DNA of 61,142 bases, from assembly GCA_022592445.1 (NCBI GenBank), contig JABYQR010000280.1, forward strand, positions 1 to 61,142, read 5' to 3'. Shown piece by piece: positions 10,942-21,992 of the stretch; the first letter of the stretch is position 1; each line of letters starts with the position of its first letter. The DNA is from Cytidiella melzeri (lineage: Eukaryota > Basidiomycota > Agaricomycetes > Polyporales > Irpicaceae). Position numbers and translations under genes: made by a program. A model generated the notes under the pieces. It did not search any database. It worked only from the letters and a program-made list of their open reading frames with translations, and had not been told where the DNA came from.

Positions 10942-11673
10942 CTGTGCTGTGGGGTCCTTTGCAAATGCGGGGACTTTTGCAAATCCTCCCCCAGACTCAC
11001 TCACACAACAGTTTGCGTACCGGTAAAAGTTTCGGTATATGCAGCTATTCACTACATGAATATACATGTACTTTTTGTAATATTTGAAGGAGGGACGCAG
11101 CCTACCGAGAGTTACCGGCGTGGTTTGGGCCATCTCTTAGGCCTATATCTGACCAGATCCGACCAGATCCCAAAGATGCTGTCGGGCGGTCAGCTCGAAA
11201 ATTCTGGACAGGTTTCTTGAATAGCATTGCTCCGTGTCAGTGAGTTTCGATCGAGTGCTGGGGACACGGGTGTGCTTGGGACGGGGAAGTTTTGCATCTG
11301 CGTGACGAAGAGTACAAACAGAGTGACGAGAGCTTGAACTCCGCTCTGATCCGAGAAACTAGCGGTGCATACGCACCAGACGTCGTAGAGCGCTACACAC
11401 TATGCCTAGCGGTGCTTCAATTTGCCGCGTGACAATCCTATCAATCTGTGACGGAAAGAGCAGGGACTTTTGCAAAACATGACTCTCGACGACGGCAACG
11501 TGCCGTCCCTCGTTCAACTCATCTTTTCGTCTAGAAAACCTCCGGAAAACATACATCAGATGCTATTCTACTGAACAGTCAAAAAACTGTGATTTTTGAG
11601 TAAGTATTTGAGTACCTGTGTATTTTACAATCTGTCTCATGCCGATTTATTTGCAAAGGACCCCACAGCACAG
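10942..11673. mobile_element. non-autonomous DNA transposon (MITE), Tc1/mariner-like
   Basis: A 732-bp unit is bounded by perfect 25-bp terminal inverted repeats (10942-10966 and 11649-11673) beginning CTGTGCTGTGGGGTCC. It is flanked by TA dinucleotides at 10940-10941 and 11674-11675, the target duplication typical of Tc1/mariner/pogo elements. No transposase ORF lies inside, so it needs a transposase in trans. A CTTTTGCAAA motif recurs internally at both ends. It lies between the two RING paralogues. Confidence 0.8.
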
Positions 11674-11675
11674 TA

Positions 11676-13429
11676 CCCCTTACACTTACCATGACCGTGG
11701 AGGCCACGTTGAACGTTGAACCTCGGCGCGCATATTGTTCCCGTCAACATGCGGAAATGCGTACCCTGAGAAAGCTTTGTTCGTCGCAAGAGCGGGAGTG
11801 CCACACGACTGTGTGCATCAGAAACGACCTTGACAGAACTGAGGCATCTTTCTACGAAATCTTCGCTCTTCTAGTAAACTGCTGAGGGGATGTGGGTCAT
11901 TTCTTCAGAAGGTCAAGAAGGGTCGGATAGGTCGGAAAAGGTTAGGGATACACTTCTCTGCGACACGCTGCAGCTCATATCCGCTATTGGTTTAGGCTTT
12001 CTGAATCTAGGGTCTCTGCTGTGTATCCCATAGCTGCTACAGCTCGCGACTTCAGTTGTCGAGGTGGGCAACACATGGTGTGCGCACTTTGAAAACGTCG
12101 CTACTGTTGTACAGTGAGTACTTGACGGTCTGAGCTACACACATAGACTCACAGGCGAAAAGGCTGTTCAGCCAGGAACATGGGACGTGTTACTTTTGCT
12201 TCAGTGTCCGGCACAACCATCAAATTGTATACTACACACATCGACCTGCCTCCCGGTGAAATCATGAACGTGCTTGCCTTGGAATCCTCTAGCCTCTGTG
12301 CTCAAATCGATCATTGGTACCCTGTGATACGTCGGCATCTATCTTATTGGCCCGTCACGTATGCGAAGGGTATTTAATCCTTGCACAATCCTAGGATCAT
12401 CGCTTTCCTTTGCTGACTGCGCTGTTGCTGGTGCTCTGTTTATGCTACTTGTGCATTTAACGACTAATACGAGCGCGTATACTCAAATCCTTGCCGGCTG
12501 GACAGTCTGCGACCCTTGTCGAACAAGTTATCCTCACAGTCCACCCAAGTATATGCATCTTCCCACCCCATGGGCTGGCTTCGCCCCGTCTTGGTAAGGG
12601 GCTTCGTCGCATTGTTCTCTGAGGGTTCTTCGTTATGTTCAATGTTCTAGTAAGATCGAATGAAACCGATCGCGCCACTCAGACACGGGTCCTCATGGTC
12701 TTCATTTCGCAGACTTTCCCGACGCTGAGCCTACCCACGCACTTTCAGCCTATATGCCTATGTGCCACACCTTCAAAATAGACAGGGTACGTCGCATATG
12801 ATTAAATCCAGCGGTATCAGTACGCTGACAGCCTGCCTTCTATGGACACAACATTTGGCAGCTGCATACGTGCAGAAACGTACACCTGTCCGGCGTCAAA
12901 CGTCGTCAAACACGCTGAAGCCACGAGGTAGAAGGTCGCTCCGAAATCCGAACATTGCTGTTGGACTCGGGATCCTGCGCTCACTCATAGCCTCGTCCTG
13001 CTAGTGCCAGCTGTTCACTCGTTCAGGTGGGGGTTGCCACATGAGCTGGACTATGGCGTCGTTGTAATGTCGCCTTCCGAAAGCCACACAAATTGTTGTG
13101 GTCCGACTCTTATCTTCGCCCTGGTTTCGTCACCTTTCGCCAACCTAGACGGCCAGGATCCCGAAGCTGATCCAATACACCGGCACGCATATGCCTTGCG
13201 GGCTATACCTTCCGTGATGAAGAAGGACGGAGACGCCCGGAGACACTCATCCAGATAGAGGCTTGATCTATCCAACGCCTCGTGTGCTAGGCGACCTTGA
13301 AAATGCATGTTTCCTTCGGAATCTGAGGCTCCTGAGCAGTCCGGCACGCGAACAGCGTTAGGCGATCAGAGCTAGCTTAAATCCCCTGACTTCGCAGGTC
13401 GAGTCTGCGCCGGTCCTTTACCATCGCCC
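11676..13429. other. intergenic, no supported gene
   Basis: About 1.75 kb upstream of RING protein 2. Short ORFs at 12361-12597 and 13051-13347 (minus) lack family motifs and splice context. It probably holds the promoter of the RING gene plus old repeat sequence. Confidence 0.4.
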
Positions 13430-15464
13430 ATGATCGTCCTCCATCCCAACTCGGCGTGCGATGTCTGTCTTGAAGGCTATGGGGCGTCGAACTCCCCGTA
13501 TTCCATAGCCTGTGGTCACATATTCTGTCTGAGGTGCCGACGATGATAGTCTCTTGTGCTATCACAGTACTCGTCGCTGACCGCCTTTCTGTGAACTCTC
13601 ACAGGTGCCTGCGGTCCTTGACCAAACAGAGCTGCCCGTTGTGCCGTACAGGTTTCCATGGCCACGACGTCAGAAAGCTTCACGTCGACGACAGTGGCCG
13701 GTCTACTTCACCGTCCGACCCTTCTTCGCAACCGTCGTCTCCATCGCGAGACGAATCCTTGACTCAGCTGCAGGACGAGTCCTTAGCTACAGCTCGCGAT
13801 TTTCAGGCGCGTATCACACGCATCGTCACAGACGGTGCCTCGTCCAATACGAAAGTAAGAGATATACTCGACGACATGCGAGACTGGCTTGATACACAGG
13901 ATCCAGAGAAGGTTTGTCGCAGGAACTGTGTGCAAACCCTACACCCTACCTAACACGTGTTGCTTTGTTTCAAGCACGCTGACCTCCGCGCTTCGTGGGT
14001 GATGCTCTTCAAGTACGCCAATGTCAAATACAAGTTTAAGGACAGCAAAGATACGATTGCCAGTCTACAGCAAGACATGGAGGATCTGAAGGAGAAGATG
14101 CGCGCCGAGCGCGAGAGCGCTGAAGCTAGGTATCATGAGCTCTCCCAGAAGAGAGTGAGTGAGATGGAGACCGCCATGGCGGTTGAGCGGAGTCTCCGGG
14201 ACCATTTCGACCAGATGGACAAAGAATGGAGAGGGTTAGTACCTTTACTCTATACTATACATTTATTTTTCCTTATCTGACCTTTTCATAGGAAAGTAAG
14301 CAATACATCCTGGCTGCCGGAGTCGATTATAACTAACCCGCTATTTCTGAGTAGTACGAAGCGTGTCTTGCCGATTATCGTCGATTGCACGACGAGCTCC
14401 GACGAATCAAACACATGCCTCTGGCAGGACACCCTCGACCTTCCAATGAACGTAGCCCTGAGCCTATGGCAGTGGAAGAGGATGAAACTACCGATGCAAC
14501 GGCTTCTCCTGAGCAGGAGCCCTTCGTCCTTTCTCCCATTCCACCCTTAGCCTCACTTCCCATCTCCAAACATCCCAATCGACAAATCTTTCGTGCCTTG
14601 ACTGCCGAGGAAAGCGATGTTGAGGACCTCAAGTCAATGCGGACGAACCCTTACCTCCTTCGCTCCATCGATCCCATCGCAATCAAGCCGCCTGTTCACC
14701 GTATGAACAGCAGTTCGTCTCTGCTCAGCCGACACGATTCCGACTCAACATTGCCTCGTTCCATTCCTCGATCCTCGGTGGACATACATATGGCGAGCTG
14801 CTCTTCCTCCCCAAACACACCTCAGTATCTGAGTCGCGATCGCGACGATCCGATGAACGCCAGCGAGGTCTCCCGTCCAAAGAAGCTGTCGGGTGATCGT
14901 AACAAGGCCTCGGCGACCTCCTGCACCGGGCAAGGCGATGCAGAGATGCAGCAAGATCGATGGCGTGCACAGCTCCACCACATCCTTGAGACACCTCAGA
15001 TGTCCAAGCTCGACGCCAACATGCTGCGCAGTCCTATGCGCCAACACACATCTCCTCAGCCATCCGCTCCGATTACCAGAACCACCTCCCCTACATCTAG
15101 CGCGTCGTCTTCCGCTTCATCGGCCGCATCGTCAAGCTCATCACAGCCAATCCAGAATTCTGGTCTTCTGCGCCCGCCCCTATCAAGGGCCAGCACTGCC
15201 GCGATGCAAGCTGAGCGAGAACGTGCTCGCACCACATCCCTGAAGGAAACGCCCACTCCTTCGAATACCTACTCTGCGGCTAAGGACAGAGACATACATT
15301 ATCAATCCCAGGCTTCTGCGATGGCACCGCCGCCGATGCCAAGCCAATATTACCCTCGCCGATCTTCGGTCAGCAGCACACGAGGGAAGCCGATGGGCCC
15401 CCCTCAACCGTCCGGTCTCTCACGGAATATGTGGGCGATGCAAGACCCCCAGCGAACATATTAA
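13430..15464 (+). CDS. RING-finger / coiled-coil protein 2 with Ser/Pro-rich tail
   Basis: Exons 13430-13533, 13605-13911, 13975-14234, 14292-14295 (4-nt microexon) and 14355-15464 encode 594 residues. The start MIVLHPNSACDVC and the C3HC4 RING (CDVC, ACGHIFCLRC, CPLC) match RING protein 1, including the intron splitting the RING after the FCL motif. A long coiled coil follows (SLQQDMEDLKEKMRAERES, YEACLADYRRLHDELRRIKH). The tail is low-complexity (Ser, Pro, Thr, Gln) and ends LSRNMWAMQDPQRTY, similar to the paralogue's C-terminus. Likely a RING-type ubiquitin ligase with an unknown target. The microexon is required here: without it the last exon is out of frame. Both flanking introns have CTGAC or CTAAC branch points. 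Confidence 0.88.
14292..14295 (+). other. 4-nt microexon (GAAA) of RING protein 2
   Basis: The intron at 14235-14291 (GTTAGT..ATCTGAC..CATAG) and the intron at 14296-14354 (GTAAGC..ATAACTAACC..GTAG) leave only GAAA between them. It completes a Gly codon and adds Lys, restoring the frame of the final exon. RING protein 1 has AAAA at 9999-10002 in the same place. Confidence 0.85.
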
Positions 15465-16209
15465 ACATGCGGACTGGGGTCGTTTGCCTACCACTGCTAT
15501 GCATGAACCTTATAGCGCGGATACCGCGTTGACTTACTTCTTGCGTCCAGGCTGGAGCTTGGGCTCCCGCTCTGCTATACACACTCCCATCCATTTTCGC
15601 CTCTCATCCTCATCTTCGCCTACTTCGGCGAAGCTCTATCATATTCGAGTGGGCCGTCGCCTATCCCTTCACCTCCTCTCCGTCTCTCTATGGCCTGGTT
15701 GCATACGGATATCATTCCCCTTCTTACGGCACAGAATTATGAATATGTATTATAGCTGCATGTTTCACTCTGTTCGCTACTGGCATCAAATGCATTCGCA
15801 TTACGAATCATCACGCTGCTTTGAGCCCTACTTCACTTGCGCAAGGCGTGATCGAGGCGTAGTCGTGAGACGGCCTGTATCCCTTAAAGTTTGTTAAGAG
15901 GGGTTTGCGTGCTCTTGACACGGCCTAAGAAGGACCCGGAAAGCTTTAACTGCCGGTGAAGGTCAACAACTCGAAGACATGCATCCGAATCCCTGGCTCA
16001 AATGTGAATGCAACGCAGTGAAAGCCCTGTAGCCGTTTAAGAGAAGCAGTCAGGCGTTACTGCACGCCTGATTGAACGCTATCTTTCAAGGATGTCAATG
16101 TACCCTCGTCAACCAACTTGGCTTTCAGTTCCTCAGACGGGGAACGTCAGCCTTCAGCCGACAACTCCAGGTCGTGCGGCGCTTTGAAGCTTTGTCGTTT
16201 GAATGCAGG
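15465..16209. other. intergenic, no supported gene
   Basis: Downstream of RING protein 2 and before the duplicated F-box segment. The ORF at 15484-15897 has no recognisable motif. Confidence 0.35.
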
Positions 16210-16662
16210 CGATGCAATGGATTGCGGTTGGTTCCGAGTCACAGGGGAGGATCGGACATGCAAATTAATGACCAGCTTGCGTAAAACCTCGCGTAGTACG
16301 AACACAGAATAACGTCGCATGACAACACAACCGCAGGAAAAGCTTGCTGTTCGACGGTTAATGGACATAGTTGGATCGTAAGGAAATCAGGAGGAGTAAG
16401 GTGCGTGCCTACCTCTCTCTCAGGCTATCGAGAATGGGCTCCTGGATACTGTTGTGGGGTCAGAGCCATTGAATGGGATCGATATGTAAAACGGAACTTG
16501 ACATTTGCGCCGGGGATTACAAAGGCGTGGTTATAAGAGCAATCACAATTGTCACGTTGATAACAACTCCGCAAAGGAATGCAGCGGCCTGCACGCGAGA
16601 AAGTTTGCGATGATACCACCGAGGAACTCAACTACTCTAAGTCCTGAAATGTATCAATCGAA

Positions 16663-17406
16663 TGACGCGGAAGTTTGTACTGCATGTTCCTGCTGCGTCG
16701 CGGTTCGCGAAACCCAGGGCTTGTTAGCATAACGGCCAGGTCTTCCTCCCAGTCACCTGAGTTCCTGTTTGACGAGACAGTTCAGACACCAGAGTCACAG
16801 TAGCTAGTCTAAGTCGCCAACTCACTCTATCATCGCATCAAACTCTTCTTCGTCTGAGCTCCTTTTCGAAAGAGCTATTTTAGACACCAGCACCATAGTT
16901 GCTATTCTCGGTCGGAAACTCACTCTACCAGCGCATCAAATTCTTCCTCTCCTAGTTCACTGTTTTATAAGAGATAGTTCAATTTCAGCCGCAAAAACCA
17001 TAATCTCAGAACGACTCACTTTTCGTCGGCCTCTATCGGATGACGCGGAAGTTTGTACTGTATGTTCCTGCTGCGTCGCGGTCGGCGAAACCCAGGGCTT
17101 GTTAGCATAACGGCCAGGTCTTCCTCCGAGTCATCTGAGTTCCTGTTTGACGAGACAGCTCAGACACCAGAGTCACGGTAGCTAGTCTCAGTCGCCAACT
17201 TACTCTATCATCGCATCAAACTCTTCTTCGTTCCTTTTCGATAAGAGCTATTTTAGACACCAGCACCATAGTTGCTATTCTCGGTCGGAAACTCACTCTA
17301 CCATCGCCTCAAGTTCTTCCTCTCCTAGTTCACTGTTTGATAAGAGATAGTTCAAGTTCAGCCGCAACAACCATAATCTCAGAACGACTCACTCTTCGTC
17401 GGCCTC
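16663..17406. repeat. tandem duplication, about 2 x 378 bp, in the 3' flank of F-box gene 1
   Basis: Copies 16663-17040 and 17041-about 17406 are nearly identical, both beginning TGACGCGGAAGTTTGTACTG. Each contains diverged subrepeats of about 115 bp built on AACTCACTCTATCATC-like motifs. One related single copy occurs at about 19529-19906 in segment copy 2. Confidence 0.85.
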
Positions 17407-17457
17407 TATGTCATAAAATAGCAACGGATAAAATGGCCTATGTGCGCATCGAGCTGA

Positions 17458-18869
17458 TTATGGATTTTCGTTGGTCTGTTCTGCACGTAGTCTACGTATA
17501 TGGGTGGACAGACCTGTACGGCAATGTAGCTCCACATCGAATTCTCGATATTGTCGATCACTGGCATGTATCAGCCTGTAGATGCAATGGACTGCGACAC
17601 GCTGCCGCATTTTCACAATACGGCTCTTCTGTGCACTGGCAAAGTCTCTTGCGGCTAATCCCGTCGCGAAGACGAACACCACCGTTGTCAAATTAGTCAT
17701 GGCCCCAATACGTTTCTCTAAACGTCGCCAGTCGCATTTCTCGACGACGTCTGCGTCAACGCTGTTTACCTCGCAGTCCACCACAAGAGTGTCGACAACT
17801 ACAGATGTAGCCGCTTGCACCCGTGCATGAAAAATCAGGGCAGGAGCCCCAATTGGTACAAATGAAACAATTCCAGGTGCGCTCCATTCCATGCCAACAG
17901 CGATTCTCAACGCTTCGCAGTCTGAGAAATTGGCATAGTCAGCTGATGTTACATCTCCGTTCATTGACATGGCTTATACCACTAACCCTTTTTGAGCGGC
18001 TGCACCTCCACATATAATGCTCTTGTGCCCTTCCAGCAGTTCTGGGTCCAGAACTTGATCGTATTCACGACTGCTCGCCACTCTGCACTCCCAAGCGAAA
18101 GAGAGCTCGGCTGAGAGCGACGGTTTGGGTGCCCGCGGGATAAGCCTTGTACCGCCATCAGCGCAACATCTGTGCAATGGTTCACGTGGAGGGTGAATCC
18201 CGCTACTGACAGGCTAATCCCAGCAGAGAGATCCGAGGCTGCATCCCACGTAATGCGCTCCAATCGAAGATGTCGTAGACGAGGCAAGCTGGCCAGCAAT
18301 GTCATTAGAGTAGAGTATTGAGGAAAGTGTACGTCACTCAGAGTGACCTCGGTGAAGGCGTGATAGCAGCCCGGTAGGGTCCTGGGTATATCACGATGTG
18401 CCCAGGTGACGATGTCCGTTGAATTGTCAGGTCGATATCGATTAAAGTGCCAGGACTGAAGCTCTGCTCCAGGTCCCAATTTTTTCAGCAAAGGATACAC
18501 GCGGTGTATCCATGGGGTCCCTGTCCCCTGGACGCAGACCGCCACAGACAGTCTCTCCACGTAACGGCTGATGGGAGGAACCCTATCTGAACCTTTCCAA
18601 CGAAGGAACGAGTTCAGCGTGTCGACATCCTCCGAAGATTGCAAGACAAGGTGGCAGAAAAGGAGAGGTCGAAACTTTTGCGCCCAGTGAAAAGAAATAA
18701 GGGAACAGGCAGCCAGCGTACGCTTTCGATGATTTTCTTCAACTCTCGCTACTTCCACTGGAGAGGGGTGCGGTGGTCTACAGGAATAGACCAAATCAGA
18801 GATCAACAGATCCAGGATATCGTATACCAACTCCGAAGGGAGCTCCGGGTCCGAAGCGGTCGCGGGCAT
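17458..18869 (-). CDS. F-box-like protein 1
   Basis: Two exons (17987-18869, 17458-17921) separated by a 65-nt intron with a CTGAC branch point encode 448 residues. The N-terminus has an F-box-like pattern: LPSELVYDILDLLIS, then about 45 residues later TLAACSLISFHWAQKFRPLL. A leucine-rich middle follows (TLMTLLASLPRLRHLRLERI). Such proteins are substrate adaptors of SCF ubiquitin ligases. The C-terminal exon has VVVDTLVVDCEV and TNLTTVVFVFATGLAARDF, shared with its paralogues. The start MPATASDPELPSEL is conserved in copy 2. The third paralogue downstream is broken. Confidence 0.8.
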
Positions 18870-19930
18870 AGAGAGGGTGTAGCCTGCAATCCTGATAATT
18901 GACTGTTGTTAGTGGCGGTGCGGGTGTATATGCGAGGAGACATCGTCGTAGGCGAGTTTGAGCCTTTGAGGAAAAGTCGAGCTCGGCGATATCCGGATAG
19001 CACTTGTTGCAACTATGTTCTCTGAATCTTTAGCCATAGCCACCGGCCCATGCCGAGTACTTTTGTGTAACTTGACGTTCCCCGACAGATCCGGGTCGTA
19101 TGGCGCTCATAGAGCTTTGTCGATGTATCCAGTCGATGAAATGGATTGCGGTTAGTTCACAGGGAGGATCGGACATGCAAATTGAGTACCAGCTTGCGTA
19201 AAACCTTGCGAGTATGAACCGCCCAGAACAACATCGCATGACAGTTCAAACGCAGGACTCGGAGAAACTTGCTGTTCGACGGCCAATGGACATAGATTGG
19301 TTGTAAGGAAAGATGGGAGGAGAAAGGACTCTGCCTACTCTATTGAGAACGTGATCGATGCAAAACGGAGCTTGACATTTGCGCGAGGATTGTGAACTTG
19401 GTGTGGTTATGAGCGGTCAAGATTTCGACAACTCCGCAAAGGATGTTAGCGATCTACGCGCAGGAAAACATGCTATGACACCACCGAGCGACACGACTAA
19501 TCTTAGTCCTGAAATTTGTCAATTGAATGGCGCGGGGCTTTGTACTGTATATTCCTTGTGCCTCGCGGTCGGGGAAACCCAGGGCCTAGTAGCATATCCT
19601 CAAGGTCTTCTTCATCTGAGTCCCTGTGTGATAAGCGGTAATTCAAGCACAGTAACCTTAGTAGCTGGTCTCAGTCGACAACTCACTCTATCAACTCCTT
19701 AAATAATTCCTCTTCTGAGCTCCTGTTAAACAAAAGGTGGTTCAGACACAAGGGTCATAGTAGCTAGTTTCGGTCGACAACTCACTCTATCATCTCATCA
19801 AGTTCTTCTTCTTCCAATTCACTGCAACAAGAGATAGATCAGACGTAAGAATCATAGGGGAGGCTAGTCTCAGTCGACGACTCACTCTTCGTCAGCCTCC
19901 CTATCATAGAAAAATAACGGATAAAATGGC
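18870..19930. other. duplicated intergenic sequence between F-box genes 1 and 2
   Basis: Contains the promoter side of gene 1 and the diverged copy of the 3'-flank repeats of gene 2 (about 19529-19906). No separate gene is supported. Confidence 0.5.
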
Positions 19931-21560
19931 CTATGCGCGCATCGAGCTGTCCACAGTTTGTGCGTCAGCCCGTGCTGCGCGTACTCTAGACATATGAGCG
20001 GACAGACCTGTACGGCAATGTAGCTCCACATCGAATTCTCGATAGTGTTGATCACAGGCATGTATCAGCCTGTAGAGGCAATGCACGGCGACGACCTGCC
20101 GTATTTTCACGATGCAGCTCTTCTGTGCTTTGACAAAGTCTCTCGCAGCTAATCCAGTCGCGAAGACGAACACTACCGTTGTCAAATTCGTCAGGGCCGT
20201 GATGTGTTCCTCTAAACCTTGCCAATCGCAGTCCTCGACGACGTCTGCGTCAATGCTGGATATCTCGCAGTCAACCACAAGAGTGTCGACAAGCACAGAC
20301 GTAGGGTTGTTTGCTTGCACCCGTGCATGGAATCCCAGAGCAGGAGCCCCAATTGGCGAGAATGAAACGATTCCAGGTGCATTCCGCACCATGCCAAAAG
20401 CGATTTTTAACGCTTCGCAGCCTGAAGAATAGGAATAGTAAGCTAATGTTTCACCTCTGTTCCGTGATATGGCTTATGCCACTCACCCTCTCTGAGCGGT
20501 TGCACCTCCACATATATTGCTCCAGGACCTCTCCAGCAATTCTGGATCCAGAATTTGATCGTAGCCACGACTGCTCGGCACTCTGCACTACTGAGCGTAA
20601 GAGAGCGCGGCTGAGTGCGACGATTTGAGTCCCCGCGGGATAAGCCTTGCACAGCCATGAGCGCAGCATCTGTGCAACGGTTCATATGGAGAGAGAATCC
20701 GGCTACTGGCAAGCTAATTCCAGCAGAAGAATGTGAAACTGCGTCCCACGTGACGCGCTCCAATCGAACATGTCGTAGGCGAGGCAAGCTGGCCAGCAGT
20801 GACAACAGAACTGAGTATCGGCGGAAGTGGGCGCCGCTCAGAGTGACCTCTGCGAAAGCCCAATAACAGCCCGGCAGAGCCCTGGGTATATCACGACAGG
20901 CTGGGATCCCCAAAATGACGGTATGCGTAGAGCTCTCAGGTAGATGCTGATTAAGGTGCCAGGACTGAAGCTCAGCTCCAGGTCCCAAGATTTTCAGCAA
21001 AGGATATAAGCGGTGTATCCATGGGGTACCGGTTTCCAGGACGCAACTCGCCGCAGATAGTCTCTTCACACAATGGATGATGGAGTTAACCCTAGCTGAA
21101 CCTTGCCAGCGAAGGAAGGAGCTCAGCATGTCGACGTCCTCCGAAGATTGCAAAACAAGGTGGAAGAAAAGGAGTGATCGGCACTTGTTCGCCCAGTAGG
21201 GAGAAAGAAGGGAACAAGCTGCTAGCGTCTGCTTTCGAATCCTCTCCGAGTCCTTTACTCCCGCTACGTTCATGGGAGTCGGAGAGGCGGACGGTGGTTG
21301 AAGGGAATAGACCAAGTCGGAGGTCAATAGATCCAGGATGTTGTCAATCAGCTCTGAGGGGAGCTCCGCATCAGAAGCGGTTGCGGGCATGAGGAGCGCG
21401 TAGCCTGCAATCTTACTTGACTTTTGTGAGTGGCAGTGCGGGTGTAATTGCGTGGAGGACATCGTTGTAGGCGAGTTTGAGCCTTCGAGGGAAAGTCGAG
21501 CTCGGCGATATCCGGATGGCACTTGTTGGTATGTTCTCTTTCTCAGCCACCGGCCCATGC
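19138..21560. repeat. segmental duplication, copy 2 (F-box gene 2 plus flanks)
   Basis: Counterpart of 16210-19060, in the same orientation and offset by about 2.5 kb over the gene. The 378-bp flank unit is single here, so the extra tandem copy in segment 1 arose after the segmental duplication or was lost here. Confidence 0.8.
19931..21390 (-). CDS. F-box-like protein 2
   Basis: Exons 20487-21390 and 19931-20421 encode 464 residues; the 65-nt intron is in the same place and phase as in copy 1. The F-box-like region is LPSELIDNILDLLTSDL followed by TLAACSLLSPYWANKCRSLL. The leucine-rich segment SLLASLPRLRHVRLERV and the C-terminal TNLTTVVFVFATGLAARDF match copy 1. Differences are mostly substitutions and small in-frame indels, so both copies appear to be maintained as coding. 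The frame is open upstream of the chosen ATG (to 21618), but the conserved start with copy 1 favours MPATASDAELPSEL. Confidence 0.8.
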
Positions 21561-21992
21561 CGACTACTTGAGGCCTTATGTTGCGGAAATTGGTTGTGCT
21601 GCAGTCAGTCAAGATCAACTACAGTAGCATCACAAAACGCTTAGCGACTCACCACCAGGGCGAGCACTCTAGAGCAACGAGCCTCTGCCACACAAGCACC
21701 GAGACGTAGATGGAGATGTAGGTGTCATACTTCACACGTTCGTCGGCGCAAATCACGACTCGGCCTGATGCGTAAATGCGTAGTAATTCCTGACAGATAG
21801 TGTCTTGAGCACCAACTTAGAGTAGCAATGATAATGATACGTACACAGCCCAACTCACTAATGTCGTCCGAGTACCTTTAAACTTTGTTCAATGTTTCGA
21901 ATCATCGCTCACGGATAATTTTCGATGAACCGGAAACAAGGCCAAGGAATAGAATGGCCTGGATGAATAGAAACCTAAATAAGACATGTACA
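21561..21992. other. intergenic between F-box gene 2 and the F-box pseudogene
   Basis: Probable promoter of F-box gene 2 and decayed 3' flank of the pseudogene. I see no gene. Confidence 0.4.

Larger units (their letters stand above)
16210..19060. repeat. segmental duplication, copy 1 (F-box gene 1 plus 3' flank)
   Basis: This segment is repeated, diverged, at about 19138-21560. Shared landmarks include GATCGGACATGCAAATT (16251 and 19172), CAACTCCGCAAAGGA (16563 and 19429), the F-box gene itself, and TCGGCGATATCCGGAT beyond its start (18983 and 21507). Confidence 0.8.

Noticed and set aside
10934..11681. hAT-type interpretation of the MITE (8-bp target duplication)
   Set aside because: Flanking 8-mers do not match. 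The TA dinucleotides at both ends and CTGTG termini fit Tc1/mariner-type better.
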